Below, piece after piece: positions 8,295-17,830 of a stretch of DNA of 64,000 nucleotides; within the stretch, counting starts at the first letter, position 1; each line of letters starts with the position of its first letter. The notes under the pieces are model-generated. The model was not told where the DNA came from. It searched no databases and saw only the letters and a program-made list of their open reading frames with translations. The position numbers and the translations under genes were made by a program. Origin of the DNA: Devosia salina (GTDB lineage Bacteria; Pseudomonadota; Alphaproteobacteria; Rhizobiales; Devosiaceae); NCBI RefSeq assembly GCF_019504385.1, contig NZ_CP080590.1, positions 724,001-788,000 on the forward strand, in the 5' to 3' direction.

Positions 8295-10256
8295 ATGGAA
8301 GACCGGATGACGCTGGCCGTTGGAGCGGCAAAGCCGCAAACGTCACGCAAGAAGTATTTCGAGAGGCTTTTCGGGCCCGACTGGAAGGTCGGACAGCTCT
8401 TCGTGCTGCCCATGGTGCTGATCATGGCACTGCTGATCTTCTGGCCCTTCGTCAATGCCATCTTCATCAGCACCACCTCCTTCAATTTCCTGACCGGTGA
8501 AACCAACAGCGTCGGGCTGCGCAACTACCAGCGCCTCTGGACCAACAGCGATTTCCTGCTCTCCATGCAGAATACGCTCGTCTTCACCTTCTGGTCGCTG
8601 CTCTACAAGTTTGTCGTAGGCATGTCGGTGGCCCTCATCCTGAACAGCCGCCTGCCATTCAGAAGCCTTCTCAGCGGCATCATGCTGTTGCCCTGGATCG
8701 TGCCGGAGATCGTCACCGCACTGGCCTGGAAGAGCATCTACGATCCCATGTTCGGCGGCCTGAACCCTATCCTGCAGGGAATTGGCGTCATCGATCGACC
8801 GCTGGGCTGGCTGTCTGACCCCAACATGGCCATGGGCTCGATTATCTCGGTGAACGTCTGGAAGGGCATACCCTTCTACGTGCTGCTGCTGCTCGCCGGC
8901 CTCAAGGCGGTCGACCGCGAACAGATCGAGGCGGCACAGGTGGATGGCGCCAATGCTGTCGAGCGCTTCCGCCACGTCACCCTTCCAAGCCTGCGCTACG
9001 TCATCGTGGTGACCATGCTGCTGTCGTTCATCTCGACCTTCAATCAGTTCGGATTGCCGTTCCTCATGACGGGTGGCGGACCGAGCGGAGCAACAAAGCT
9101 CTATTCCATCCTCGCCTACGAGAAGGCCATCGGTTCGCTGCAATACGGCCCCGGCATCGCGATTGCCTTTTCGGTCGCGCCTTTGATGGCCATTCTCATC
9201 TGGCTCCTTGCGCGTTTCATGCGGCATGACGACAAGCGCGATGGCGGTTTTGACGCGCGGCCGGGCATCGCCGACCGGCTGGTGGCGCTTGGGGGCAAGG
9301 GCGTCAACCTGCTGCTCGATATCGTGTTTTGGCCCATCCAGCTCGTCTTTTCCGGCTTCGAGGCGCTGATCCGCCGGGTGCGGCGCGCGACGGGCAGGCC
9401 GGAGACGCGGCCGCTGACCAGCACGGCTGTCCGCCGCGAAGTCGGGCCATGGCTGCGCGTGCTTCTGCTCCTGCCGGTTTTGATCTTCGTGGCCTTCCCC
9501 TTTTACTGGATCGTCACCACCTCGCTCAAAACGACCGAGCAGATCAGCCAGCGCCAATCCATCTTCTGGCCGCAACCGGCAACACTGGAACAGTACCGTT
9601 CGCTGGTGCAGGACACACCCTTCCTCACCTGGCTGCTGAATTCCGCTTTTGTGGCGGCAGCGGCCACCGTCATCTCGGTTTCGCTGGCGGCGTTGGCGGC
9701 CTATGCCCTGTCGCGCCTGCGGTTCCGAGGCGCGGGCGTCCTGACGACGCTGCTGCTGATCACCTACCTGCTGCCGGGCACTCTCCTGTTTATTCCGCTC
9801 TATCAGACGCTGAACTCGATGGGGTTGATCAACACGCACGCGGCGCTGATCGTGACCTACCCGACCTTCCTGTTGCCTTTCGCAACCTGGGTGCTGATGG
9901 GCTATTTCCGCTCCATCCCGGTGGAACTGGAGGAAGCGGCGCTCATTGATGGCGCCAGCCGGTTCTATATCTTCTGGCGCATTACCCTGCCGCTTGCGGC
10001 CCCGGCCATTCTCTCGGTGACGCTCTTTGCCTTCACCAACGCCTGGAACGAGTTCCTCTTCGCCTTTGTGTTCATTACCTCCGAGTCCCTGCGCACCCTG
10101 CCCATCGGACTGCAGTCACTGGTGGTTGGCGACATCCTGCCCTGGGGCAAGTTGATGGCGGCATCGCTCCTGACCGCAGTGCCCGTTGCCGTGCTCTACG
10201 TCTATGCGCAGCGTTTCCTGGCCGAGGGCCTGACTGTCGGGGCGGTAAAGGGATGA
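8295..10256 (+). CDS. Fused MalF-MalG-type sugar ABC permease (single chain)
   Basis: 653 residues from MEDRMTLAVG; the open frame upstream overlaps the binding-protein gene and is not coding. Residues about 30-315 form one complete binding-protein-dependent permease domain with its EAA loop 'EQIEAAQVDGANAVERFRHV' near residue 209. A linker of about 75 residues with one hydrophobic stretch (LLLDIVFWPIQLVFSGF) leads to a second complete domain ('FPFYWIVTTSLKTTEQ', then EAA loop 'VELEEAALIDGASRFYIFWR' near residue 541). The two permeases of this family are normally separate MalF and MalG proteins; here no stop or frameshift separates them. It pairs with the ATPase at 5360-6418. The next gene overlaps the stop by 4 nt (ATGA). 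Confidence 0.85.
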   Translation: MEDRMTLAVGAAKPQTSRKKYFERLFGPDWKVGQLFVLPMVLIMALLIFWPFVNAIFISTTSFNFLTGETNSVGLRNYQRLWTNSDFLLSMQNTLVFTFWSLLYKFVVGMSVALILNSRLPFRSLLSGIMLLPWIVPEIVTALAWKSIYDPMFGGLNPILQGIGVIDRPLGWLSDPNMAMGSIISVNVWKGIPFYVLLLLAGLKAVDREQIEAAQVDGANAVERFRHVTLPSLRYVIVVTMLLSFISTFNQFGLPFLMTGGGPSGATKLYSILAYEKAIGSLQYGPGIAIAFSVAPLMAILIWLLARFMRHDDKRDGGFDARPGIADRLVALGGKGVNLLLDIVFWPIQLVFSGFEALIRRVRRATGRPETRPLTSTAVRREVGPWLRVLLLLPVLIFVAFPFYWIVTTSLKTTEQISQRQSIFWPQPATLEQYRSLVQDTPFLTWLLNSAFVAAAATVISVSLAALAAYALSRLRFRGAGVLTTLLLITYLLPGTLLFIPLYQTLNSMGLINTHAALIVTYPTFLLPFATWVLMGYFRSIPVELEEAALIDGASRFYIFWRITLPLAAPAILSVTLFAFTNAWNEFLFAFVFITSESLRTLPIGLQSLVVGDILPWGKLMAASLLTAVPVAVLYVYAQRFLAEGLTVGAVKG

Positions 10257-11005
10257 GTGCCAAACGGTCGGCGGAGGCGGCAGTCGGCTCTGCGCGCGCC
10301 AGGGTGAACCCGGCGCCTTCGGCCGTCGACGCCATGGTCAGCAATATCAGGGCCCTGATTACCGACGGCGGCCTGAAGGTCGGTGACAGCCTGCCGACGG
10401 AAAAGGAACTCTGCGAACGGTTCGACGCCGGGCGCAATACCGTCCGCGAGGCCATGCGCATCCTCAAGGCCTATGGGATTGTCTCTGTGCGGCCCAAGGT
10501 CGGTGCGACCTTGATCGATGACCGCATGGAGCGGGCACTGGACCTGTTCTCGTTCAACACGCTCGAGATATCGCGCCGCACATTCAATGATATCCAGGGT
10601 TTCAGGAAGCTGATCGAAGTCGGCACGGTCGATACCCTTTTCGACAACGTGCAGCCGGACGATATTGCGGCCCTGCGCGAAATCAATGCGCAATTGCGGC
10701 ACGCTCCGACGATTTCCGACGCATCCGAGCAGGATTTCAGGTTTCACCTGCGGCTGGTCTCCATTCTCAACAATCGTGCCGTCCGCGACGTCTACCGTAT
10801 CATGAAGCCCGTGATCATCCGCATCATGGAACGCGCCAAGCAATTGCGCGACTTCAACGAAGACACGTTCGAACAGCATTCGGCCATCGTCGATGCGCTC
10901 GAACAGAAGGACCGCATTCACTACCAATACGCGCTCGTGTCGCATCTGGAACTGGGACTTTGGGCCTTCGAGGAGGAGACGAGGCCCGAACAGCAGGCCG
11001 TGTAG
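10253..11005 (+). CDS. FadR-type GntR transcriptional regulator (FCD domain)
   Basis: 250 residues, start ATG overlapping the permease stop. The winged HTH is at residues about 25-90 ('SLPTEKELCERFDAGRNTV', then 'REAMRILKAYGIVSVRPKVG'), and an FCD-type helical ligand domain follows (DFRFHLRLVSILNN). It is co-transcribed with the first importer and lies just ahead of the Rbs-type operon at 11101, so it may sense the imported sugar acid and control either operon. It is a distinct paralogue of the regulator at 4386, with a different helix 3. Confidence 0.8.
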   Translation: MSAKRSAEAAVGSARARVNPAPSAVDAMVSNIRALITDGGLKVGDSLPTEKELCERFDAGRNTVREAMRILKAYGIVSVRPKVGATLIDDRMERALDLFSFNTLEISRRTFNDIQGFRKLIEVGTVDTLFDNVQPDDIAALREINAQLRHAPTISDASEQDFRFHLRLVSILNNRAVRDVYRIMKPVIIRIMERAKQLRDFNEDTFEQHSAIVDALEQKDRIHYQYALVSHLELGLWAFEEETRPEQQAV

Positions 11006-11100
11006 GCCTTTGCTGCACCGAATGTGCGGGCCGCCCGACCCATACGGGGCCCGGCCGCCCGGACATAGCGTCGTTGAGACGTTTGAGAGGGAGGACGACT

Positions 11101-12237
11101 ATGAAGACCATCAGTGTTGCATCACTGGTTGTAGCGGGCATGCTCGCATCGACCAGTCTGACGATCGCCGGTCCCGAAGTTGTGTCGGGACCCGGGGCCG
11201 ATCCCACTTGCTTTGCGCCATGGAGTGCAGAGACCAAGTTCCTGCAATGGCCTGCCCAGGAAGGACCATACCGCATCGCCGTGGTCAATGGGTTCGTTGG
11301 CAATACCTGGCGCATCCAGATGATCAAGACCGCCAAGGCTTTCGCCGAAGATCCGGCCATCAAGGACAAGATTGCCGAGTTCAAGGTGGTCTCCACCGGC
11401 ACGGACGCCCCCGCGCAGCTCGGCGCCATCGAAGACTTCATCAACCAGGGCTTTGATGCCATCGTCACCATTGCGGTATCGCCCGATGGTTTCGACCGTG
11501 TCATTCGGCTGGCAGACCGTGAAAACGTCGTGTTGGTGCCGTTTGACAACGTGCTCGACACCGACGCGGTCATGCAGGTCAACGAAGACCAGACCGAGAT
11601 GGGTCGGAAATGGGCCCAATTCATCATCGACGAGCTTGCCGCCCAGGGCAAGACGGGCGGCAAGATCCTCGAAGTGCGTGGCCTGGCCGGCAATTCCGTT
11701 GACCGTGATCGCTCCGCGGCCATTCACGACACCTTCGCCGCCAGCGGCGGCGATTGGGAAATCGTCGAGGTCGTTGGCAACTGGGACGATGGGACGGCCC
11801 AGAAAGTGACGGCCGATGCCATAGCGGTCCATGGCCAGTTCGACGCTGTTGCGGCACAGGGTGGCACGACCGGCGTGGTGCAGGCGCTTATCGATGCTGG
11901 CCACCCGATGGTGCCGATCGCCGGTGAATCCGAAAACGGCTTCCGCAAGCTGGTTGCCGAACGTTCTGCGGATGGCCTGAAGGGCATTTCCATCGGCCAG
12001 TCGCCCGGCCTTGTCGCGATTGCCATGAAGGCGGCCGTGTCGGCCCTCGAAGGCAACGTCATGCCGCAGCTGATTTCAGTGCCGCTGCCGGTGGCGACCT
12101 ATGACCAGCTCGAGGACGGCACCAACTATTGGTCCGACCTGCCGGACAACTTTTTCACGGTCAATGAATTCCCGCCCTGCGGCGTGAATATCTCGGGTCC
12201 GGCGATCATGTCGCAGTCCGAGGCCGACGTGAACTGA
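11101..12237 (+). CDS. Rbs-type sugar ABC importer periplasmic binding protein
   Basis: 378 residues, start MKTISVASLV with GGGAGG upstream. A Sec signal peptide (residues 1-22, ending SLTIAG) is clear. The mature part is a Peripla_BP_4 sugar-binding protein of the RbsB class: 'YRIAVVNGFVGNTWRIQMI', 'DFINQGFDAIVTIAVSP' and 'NWDDGTAQKVTADAI' follow the type I periplasmic-binding fold. It is larger than RbsB (about 296 aa) because of an N-terminal insertion and C-terminal tail with single Cys residues (DPTCFAPW; FPPCGVN), which might form a disulphide. It feeds the ATPase and two permeases that follow. Confidence 0.85.
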   Translation: MKTISVASLVVAGMLASTSLTIAGPEVVSGPGADPTCFAPWSAETKFLQWPAQEGPYRIAVVNGFVGNTWRIQMIKTAKAFAEDPAIKDKIAEFKVVSTGTDAPAQLGAIEDFINQGFDAIVTIAVSPDGFDRVIRLADRENVVLVPFDNVLDTDAVMQVNEDQTEMGRKWAQFIIDELAAQGKTGGKILEVRGLAGNSVDRDRSAAIHDTFAASGGDWEIVEVVGNWDDGTAQKVTADAIAVHGQFDAVAAQGGTTGVVQALIDAGHPMVPIAGESENGFRKLVAERSADGLKGISIGQSPGLVAIAMKAAVSALEGNVMPQLISVPLPVATYDQLEDGTNYWSDLPDNFFTVNEFPPCGVNISGPAIMSQSEADVN

Positions 12238-12244
12238 GTTGAGC

Positions 12245-12273
12245 GGGGCGGCGCCACCCGCTGGCGCTGCCCC
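12245..12273 (+). other. Intercistronic RNA hairpin after the Rbs-type binding protein
   Basis: GGGGCGGCGCCA (12245-12256), loop CCCGC, TGGCGCTGCCCC (12262-12273) pair over 12 positions with one G-U. It lies 8 nt after the stop and before the ATPase gene, with no T-run. Likely protects or attenuates so that binding protein is made in excess. Confidence 0.55.
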
Positions 12274-12306
12274 ATCCACGTGCTGGTCCTGGAGCGCCCA
12301 AGCCTG

Positions 12307-13833
12307 ATGTCAGCCCAACCTTTTCTTCAGCTTGCCGGGATCTCCAAGCATTTCGCGGGGACTCGCGCCTTGGAAAATGTCGATTTTGCCTGCGAGCGCG
12401 GGACCATTCACGGCGTTCTGGGCGAAAACGGCGCCGGTAAGTCAACGCTGATCAAAATCATTGCCGGCGTGCTCAAGCCCGATAGCGGTTCAATGCAGAT
12501 CGATGGGCAATTTGTGGAATTCTCGAGACCCTCCGAGGCCAACGCCGCCGGGGTGGTCTGCATCTTCCAGGAACTCTCTCTGGTCCCGGACCTGACGGTG
12601 GCCGACAATATCTGCCTGGCCACGCCCCCGCGCCGATTGGGCATGATCGATCGCCGGGCCCAGCGCGAGTTCGCCGAGGCTGTCCTGGCGCGGATCAAAT
12701 GCGAGGATGTGGACCCCAATACCCTGGTGCGCGACCTCTCGCTGTCGCGGCGTCAGATGGTCGAAATAGCCAAGGCTCTCGGCAAGTCACCTCGGCTGCT
12801 GATCCTGGACGAGGCAACCTCGGCCCTGACCCGGAACGACGTTGAAACAGTTTATGAGCTTCTGGCCGATCTGCGGCAGGAAAACGTCGCCAGCCTGTTC
12901 ATCTCTCATCGCATGAATGAGGTGGAGCGCCTGTGCGACACGCTTTCGGTGTTCCGCAATGGGCGCCATGTCGAGACCTTTGCCAAGGGCAGCAGGACGG
13001 ACAGGGACGTCGTTCGGCTGATGATCGGGCGCGAGGTCGATGCCCAGTTCCCGCCCAAGCCTGCCGCCATGGCGCGGCCGCCGCATTTGAGCGTCGGCAA
13101 TCTGGTCTGGGAGAACCGCCTCAAGGGCGCGACCCTGTCCGTGGGCAAGGGCGAAATTGTCGGTCTGGGTGGGTTGGACGGTCAGGGTCAGAAGGAGCTG
13201 ATGCTGGCCCTTTTCGGCGTTCTGCGTGGCGTGGAGGGCAGGGTTGATGTCGGCGGCGTTGGCGGCGCGCCTTCTTCTCCCGCGACGGCAAAACGCGATC
13301 CGCGCCGCATCTGCCTTGTCCCCGAGGATCGCAAGACCGAGGGCCTGATGCTACCCATGTCGATTGCCGACAATCTGCTTGCGGCGTCCTATTCGCGCGT
13401 CTCCGTGGGGCCGTTCATCAACCCAGGCCAGGAGCGCAAGGCGGTCGATGCCGCGATTGCCAAGCTGCAGATCAAGGTCGGCTCGCCGCAGGATGCCGTG
13501 GCGACGCTTTCCGGCGGCAATCAGCAGAAGGTGGTCATCGCCAAATGGCTGATGACCGATCCGGAGGTCATCCTGCTCAACGATCCGACGCGGGGCATCG
13601 ATGTTGGCACCAAGCAGGAAATCTACCGGCTGATGCGCCAGCTCGCCGACGAGGGCAGGGCCATTCTCTTCTATTCCACCGACTATGCCGAGCTCATCGG
13701 CTGCTGCGACAGGGTGGCGATCATGTATGACGGCGCCATCGTCGCAGATCTGACGGGTGCCGACATCAACGAGGAGGCAATCGTCGGTGCCTCGCTGAAC
13801 ATTGGCACCAGAGCTCCGGAGGCCGTGTCGTGA
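12307..13833 (+). CDS. Sugar ABC importer ATPase, RbsA/XylG type (two nucleotide-binding domains)
   Basis: 508 residues from ATG 12307 (MSAQPFLQLAG); a GTG at 12280 is an alternative. The first domain has Walker A 'GENGAGKSTLIKIIAG', signature 'LSLSRRQMVEIAKAL' and Walker B 'LLILDEATSALT'. The second has the degenerate RbsA-type P-loop 'GLGGLDGQGQKELM', signature 'LSGGNQQKVVIAKWL' and 'ILLNDPTRGIDVGTKQEIY'. Such tandem ATPases power ribose/xylose/galactose-class importers. The next gene starts within the stop codon (GTGA at 13830). Confidence 0.9.
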   Translation: MSAQPFLQLAGISKHFAGTRALENVDFACERGTIHGVLGENGAGKSTLIKIIAGVLKPDSGSMQIDGQFVEFSRPSEANAAGVVCIFQELSLVPDLTVADNICLATPPRRLGMIDRRAQREFAEAVLARIKCEDVDPNTLVRDLSLSRRQMVEIAKALGKSPRLLILDEATSALTRNDVETVYELLADLRQENVASLFISHRMNEVERLCDTLSVFRNGRHVETFAKGSRTDRDVVRLMIGREVDAQFPPKPAAMARPPHLSVGNLVWENRLKGATLSVGKGEIVGLGGLDGQGQKELMLALFGVLRGVEGRVDVGGVGGAPSSPATAKRDPRRICLVPEDRKTEGLMLPMSIADNLLAASYSRVSVGPFINPGQERKAVDAAIAKLQIKVGSPQDAVATLSGGNQQKVVIAKWLMTDPEVILLNDPTRGIDVGTKQEIYRLMRQLADEGRAILFYSTDYAELIGCCDRVAIMYDGAIVADLTGADINEEAIVGASLNIGTRAPEAVS

Positions 13834-14876
13834 GCAACATGACCTCCCTTGGCACTGCCATGCGGCAGAACCGCGGCTTTTACGGTGCAGTCGTTCTGCT
13901 CGCTGCGTTCTATCTCCTCTACAATTTGCTGCATCCGCGCGGCTTTTCGACCGCGGTGCTGATCCAGAACGCCAATGAATCGGTGGCAATTGTCTTCGTT
14001 GCTATGGCGCAGACTATTCCGGTCCTGCTCGGCGGACTGGATCTGTCCGTGGGGGCCGTCATGACGCTGGCCGCCTGCATCGCATCGGTGCTGGTCAATG
14101 GTTCGCCGCTTCAGATCGTCTTCGGCATGGTCGTCACCCTGGCAGCAGGTACGGCGTTTGGATTGTGCAACGGTCTCATCGTCGTCTACGGACGTCTGCA
14201 GCCGATCATCGCGACCTTGGCCACCGGGGCCATCGCCATGGGTTTGGCGCTTTTCATCCGGCCCAAGCCGGGTGGCGATATCGATGGTGATCTCAACTGG
14301 GCGCTCACCAATTCCCTCTGGGACTTCGTGGACACCTATGGCCTCTTTGACCCGGACACCGTCTGGTTCGCGCCGGTGTCCTGGATACCGGTGCCCTTGC
14401 TCATAATCGTAGTGTTTGGCGCCTGTGTCTGGTTGCCATTCCGGCGGACCGTCATCGGCCGGACCATCTATGCGACTGGGTCGGCGGAGGGCGCGGCCTA
14501 CATGTCCGGATTGCCGATCGACCGCGCCAAGATTGCCGCCTTCACCCTCGCGGGGTTCTTCGCCGCCTGTGGCGGGCTCTATCTGGCGATCCAGACGGCT
14601 TCGGGCAATGCCGACATTACCCAGGCAGGAGCCTATACGCTCAATTCCATCGCGGCTGTCGTTCTGGGGGGAACGTCGCTGCTTGGCGGGGTGGGCGGCG
14701 CCATCGGTTCAATCATCGGGGCGCTGATACTGCGCGTCATGTCCTTCTACTTCCGCATCCTCTCGATTGACCCCTTGCTGCAGCCTCTGGTGGAGGGGGT
14801 GGTGCTGCTCGCGGCCGTCAGCCTGGGGGCGTTTCGCGTGTTGCGGATCAAGAACCGCCTCGAACTCTTCCGCTAG
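13830..14876 (+). CDS. Rbs-type sugar ABC permease (first of two)
   Basis: 348 residues, GTG start overlapping the previous stop (an ATG lies 9 nt on). BPD_transp_2 permease with about 9-10 membrane spans. 'GGLDLSVGAVMTLAACIASV' near residue 70 is the hallmark RbsC motif, and 'LGGTSLLGGVGGAIGSIIGA' near residue 275 is the conserved C-terminal loop. It probably forms a heterodimer with the following permease, since RbsC-type importers need two membrane subunits and there are two different ones here. Confidence 0.88.
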   Translation: MSNMTSLGTAMRQNRGFYGAVVLLAAFYLLYNLLHPRGFSTAVLIQNANESVAIVFVAMAQTIPVLLGGLDLSVGAVMTLAACIASVLVNGSPLQIVFGMVVTLAAGTAFGLCNGLIVVYGRLQPIIATLATGAIAMGLALFIRPKPGGDIDGDLNWALTNSLWDFVDTYGLFDPDTVWFAPVSWIPVPLLIIVVFGACVWLPFRRTVIGRTIYATGSAEGAAYMSGLPIDRAKIAAFTLAGFFAACGGLYLAIQTASGNADITQAGAYTLNSIAAVVLGGTSLLGGVGGAIGSIIGALILRVMSFYFRILSIDPLLQPLVEGVVLLAAVSLGAFRVLRIKNRLELFR

Positions 14877-14885
14877 GAGAACGCC

Positions 14886-15848
14886 ATGCAGACCGCTCTC
14901 TCGCGCCTTCGACCGGAAGACAGGCCCGTGTTCATTTCGGCCGGCTTCATCGTCGTCATCCTGATACTGGGCACGGTCTATACGCTCGCAACCCAGGGCA
15001 CCGCGCCACTGTTCTCTCCGAACTATCTGCTCCAGCAGCTCCAGACAGGGTCTTTCCTGGGAATCGTCGCGGCCGGGATGATGATGGTCATCCTGCTTGG
15101 CCATATCGATCTGTCCGTGCCCTGGACCCTTGCAGCCGCAGCGATGATGGCCACCGCCGTCGGCGGTGACCTCGCGCTGCCCACCGGCATCGCCGTGGGC
15201 GTCGCCGTGGGGCTGGTCAACGGCCTTGGCGTCGCCTATCTGCGCATTCCCTCGATGATCTTCACGCTTGGCGTGGACTCGGTCATGCGCGGGCTCATGG
15301 TCTGGCATACGGGAGGCTTCGCCCCGCAGGACAAGGCAACGCCGCTGATGCGCATGCTGGCGGCAGAAAAGCTGTTCGGCGTGCCTCTCGCCATCTTCGT
15401 GTGGGCAGCGGTGTCGCTTGTCATCGTGTTGTTGCTGACCCGCACGGCATTCGGACGATCGGTCTATGCGACCGGAAACCGCGAGGCTGCTGCCTACCTC
15501 TCGGGCATCAGGACCCGCTGGGTGATCGTGGGTGCCTTTGTTGCCTCAGGCGTCTGCGCGGCCATCGCTGGCATCCTGTTGGCGGGCTATTCCACCAAAG
15601 CCTATCAGGGCATGGGCAATGCCTACCTGCTGCCGGCCATTGCCGCCGTGGTCATCGGCGGTACGCGGATTCTGGGCGGGCAGGGGCGTTATGTGGGGAC
15701 GCTGGTTGGCGTCACCCTGATCGTCCTGCTCAATTCGGTGCTCTCGATCATGCAGATGCCCGAAGCCGGACGGCAGGTGATCTATGGCAGCGTGATCATC
15801 GGCATGCTTCTGGTCTATGGCCGCGGGAGCCGCAATCTGGGGGGATAG
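14886..15848 (+). CDS. Rbs-type sugar ABC permease (second of two)
   Basis: 320 residues, 9 nt after the first permease with AGGAGA in the gap. It carries the RbsC family motif 'LGHIDLSVPWTLAAAAMM' (about residues 72-90) and 'IGGTRILGGQGRYVGTLVGV' near the C-terminus. It is the last gene of the binding protein-ATPase-permease-permease operon; the sugar is unknown, but the enzymes around it favour an aldonate, uronate or their parent sugar. Confidence 0.88.
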   Translation: MQTALSRLRPEDRPVFISAGFIVVILILGTVYTLATQGTAPLFSPNYLLQQLQTGSFLGIVAAGMMMVILLGHIDLSVPWTLAAAAMMATAVGGDLALPTGIAVGVAVGLVNGLGVAYLRIPSMIFTLGVDSVMRGLMVWHTGGFAPQDKATPLMRMLAAEKLFGVPLAIFVWAAVSLVIVLLLTRTAFGRSVYATGNREAAAYLSGIRTRWVIVGAFVASGVCAAIAGILLAGYSTKAYQGMGNAYLLPAIAAVVIGGTRILGGQGRYVGTLVGVTLIVLLNSVLSIMQMPEAGRQVIYGSVIIGMLLVYGRGSRNLGG

Positions 15849-15879
15849 GTCCCGACGCCATGCGCCAGGACCGTCCCGA

Positions 15880-17037
15880 TCAGGCGAACCACGTGGTTCC
15901 AGGATATTGGTGCGCCCTCGCAACCTCTTCATTGAGTTCCAGCCCGATCCCGGGTCGGTCGCTCAGGGCGATCTTGCCGTTCTTGATGATTTCGCCGCCA
16001 TCGGTGATCGTCGACCAGTAGTCGCGATGGAACCAGTGGAATTCCAGCACCAGGAAATTGGGAATGGTGGCGCAGACATGCGCCGATGCCATGGTCCCGA
16101 TGGGCGAGGACACGTTATGCGGCGCGAAGGGGATTGAATAGAGATCGGCCAGCTCGGCGATCTTGCGGCACTCCGAGAGCCCGCCGCATTTGGGAATGTC
16201 GGGCATTATGATGTCCACCGCCTGCTGTTCGAGCAGCTTGCGAAAGCCATGCCGCAGATAGAGGTTTTCGCCGGCGCAAATCGGGGTCGAGGTGCTGCGG
16301 GTGATCTCGGCCATCACGTCGATATTCTCGGGCGGAATGGGCTCTTCGAGCCACATCAGCTGCAGATGTTCGAGATCCCGGGCGAGGCGGATGGCGCTGT
16401 GCTTGTCGAGCCTGGTATGCAGGTCACAGGCAACCTCTACTCCCTTGCCGGCGGCCTTCACCACCATCTCGGCCAGCTGCACCATGCGGTCGTGCTCCCA
16501 TTTATTGGGAGTCATGTTGAACCTGTCCTTTTCATACCAGCCGGTCTCCGTGCCGGTATGGCCATAGGCGCGGATATCGAGATCGACCTTGAGCGCAGTG
16601 AAGCCGGCCGCCAGCACCTGGTCCACCTCGGCCTGGACCTCGTCCATATTCATGCCGGGTGACACTTCGCAGTCGCAATAGACGCGGATGTCGTCGCGAA
16701 ACTTGCCGCCCATCAGTTCATAGATCGGCACCTTGAGCGCCTTGCCCTTGAGGTCCCAGAGCGCAATCTCAATGCCGGTCAGCGCTGTGATCAGCGCGCC
16801 GGCAAAGCCGCCTTCGAACACCAGGCTGCGGCGGATCTCCTCGAAGATCGCGTCGATGGCGAAGGGATCGCGGCCGATCAGCTTGTCGGCCAGTTCCTGC
16901 TGGATGATCGCTATGGCCTGGTGGCCACCATGGACGCATTCGCCGAGGCCTGTAATGCCGGCGTCTGTTTCGATGCGAACCCACAAATGCATGCAATGGC
17001 CAGTCGTGGCGGCCGTCTTGACCGATGTGATCTTCAC
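15880..17037 (-). CDS. Enolase-superfamily dehydratase (mandelate racemase/MLE family), sugar-acid type
   Basis: 385 residues. The N-terminal capping domain ends near residue 125 and a TIM-barrel follows. 'ALKVDLDIRAYGH' at the end of barrel strand 2 holds the base region, 'ACDLHTR' and 'WLEEPIPPEN' and 'CAGENLYLRHGF' give the three metal ligands (D, E, E), and 'FAPHNVSSPIG' gives the catalytic His. This set fits the MR-type acid-sugar dehydratases (galactonate, mannonate, gluconate, altronate). It stands with an RraA-family gene on the minus strand, so it probably makes a 2-keto-3-deoxy acid. Exact substrate cannot be assigned from sequence. Confidence 0.8.
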   Translation of the reverse strand: MKITSVKTAATTGHCMHLWVRIETDAGITGLGECVHGGHQAIAIIQQELADKLIGRDPFAIDAIFEEIRRSLVFEGGFAGALITALTGIEIALWDLKGKALKVPIYELMGGKFRDDIRVYCDCEVSPGMNMDEVQAEVDQVLAAGFTALKVDLDIRAYGHTGTETGWYEKDRFNMTPNKWEHDRMVQLAEMVVKAAGKGVEVACDLHTRLDKHSAIRLARDLEHLQLMWLEEPIPPENIDVMAEITRSTSTPICAGENLYLRHGFRKLLEQQAVDIIMPDIPKCGGLSECRKIAELADLYSIPFAPHNVSSPIGTMASAHVCATIPNFLVLEFHWFHRDYWSTITDGGEIIKNGKIALSDRPGIGLELNEEVARAHQYPGTTWFA

Positions 17038-17083
17038 AATGCTCCCCCCGAGCGTGTGGTTATTGTTTGGTCCCGGCCGCCAA

Positions 17084-17830
17084 TCAGCCGGGTTTGACCG
17101 GGTTCAGCCGGCGCCAGGCCTCGTATTCCTCCTGGGCATCGGGATGCAGTGGATAATAGCGTTGCAGCGGCTCGCCCTGCATCAGCTTCATGCGGGAGAA
17201 TTCTTCCCATTCCGCGTGCTTGTGGCCGTCTTCGATGACCCGTTCGGCCATGGATACCGGCACCACCACGGCGCCGTCGTCGTCGGCCACGATGATGTCG
17301 CCCGGCACCACGGTCACCCCTCCGCAGGCGATCGTCACGTTCACGGCATAGGGGTAGATGTCGGTCTGGACGTGGTAGTTCGGAGACCATCCCCTGAGCC
17401 AGAGCGACAGGTCGAGCTTTTCGACATTGGGTCGATCGCGCATCACCCCGTCGATAATGATGCCGGCCCCGCCGCGCCCTTTGAAATAGGTGGACATCAT
17501 GTCCCCGAAGATACCCGAACGCATGTCCCCGCGCGCATCCACGACGACAACGTCCCCCTCCTGCACGTGATAGAGGACGTGCCGATGCAGCTGCGTTTCG
17601 GGATCGGCATATTCGCCTTCGGTAAACAGGTCCGGCCGCTGCGGCAGGCACTGCAAGGTCAGCGCAGGGCCGCAGATGGCCTTGCCCATTGTCTGGGGCA
17701 GGATGCCGGTCATGTGCGGATTGCGGAAGCCCAGATGCCCTAGCGTACCGGCAATCGTGGCGGCGCCGAGCCCCCTCAGGCCTTCGATCAGATGCTTTGA
17801 TGGCCGGTTGATATCGGCAGTCTTGATCAT
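17084..17830 (-). CDS. RraA-family protein (HMG/CHA aldolase-like)
   Basis: 248 residues from MIKTADINRP; the start at 17830 follows GGGGAGAA. The RraA/demethylmenaquinone-methyltransferase-like fold shows 'LCxG..PALTLQC' early, 'VVVDARGDMRSGIFGDMM' and 'IIDGVMRDRPNVEKLDL'. The Arg-Asp pair of 'VMRD' is the metal/substrate site of class II pyruvate aldolases (HMG/CHA aldolase), so an aldolase or lyase activity is more likely than RNase E inhibition. It lies directly upstream, on the same strand, of the dehydratase at 15880-17037. A paralogue is at 23291. Confidence 0.75.
   Translation of the reverse strand: MIKTADINRPSKHLIEGLRGLGAATIAGTLGHLGFRNPHMTGILPQTMGKAICGPALTLQCLPQRPDLFTEGEYADPETQLHRHVLYHVQEGDVVVVDARGDMRSGIFGDMMSTYFKGRGGAGIIIDGVMRDRPNVEKLDLSLWLRGWSPNYHVQTDIYPYAVNVTIACGGVTVVPGDIIVADDDGAVVVPVSMAERVIEDGHKHAEWEEFSRMKLMQGEPLQRYYPLHPDAQEEYEAWRRLNPVKPG

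Noticed and set aside
12280..12306. GTG at 12280 as start of the RbsA-type ATPase
   Set aside because: It has no good ribosome site and adds nine residues without homology. ATG 12307 begins with the family-typical N-terminus.
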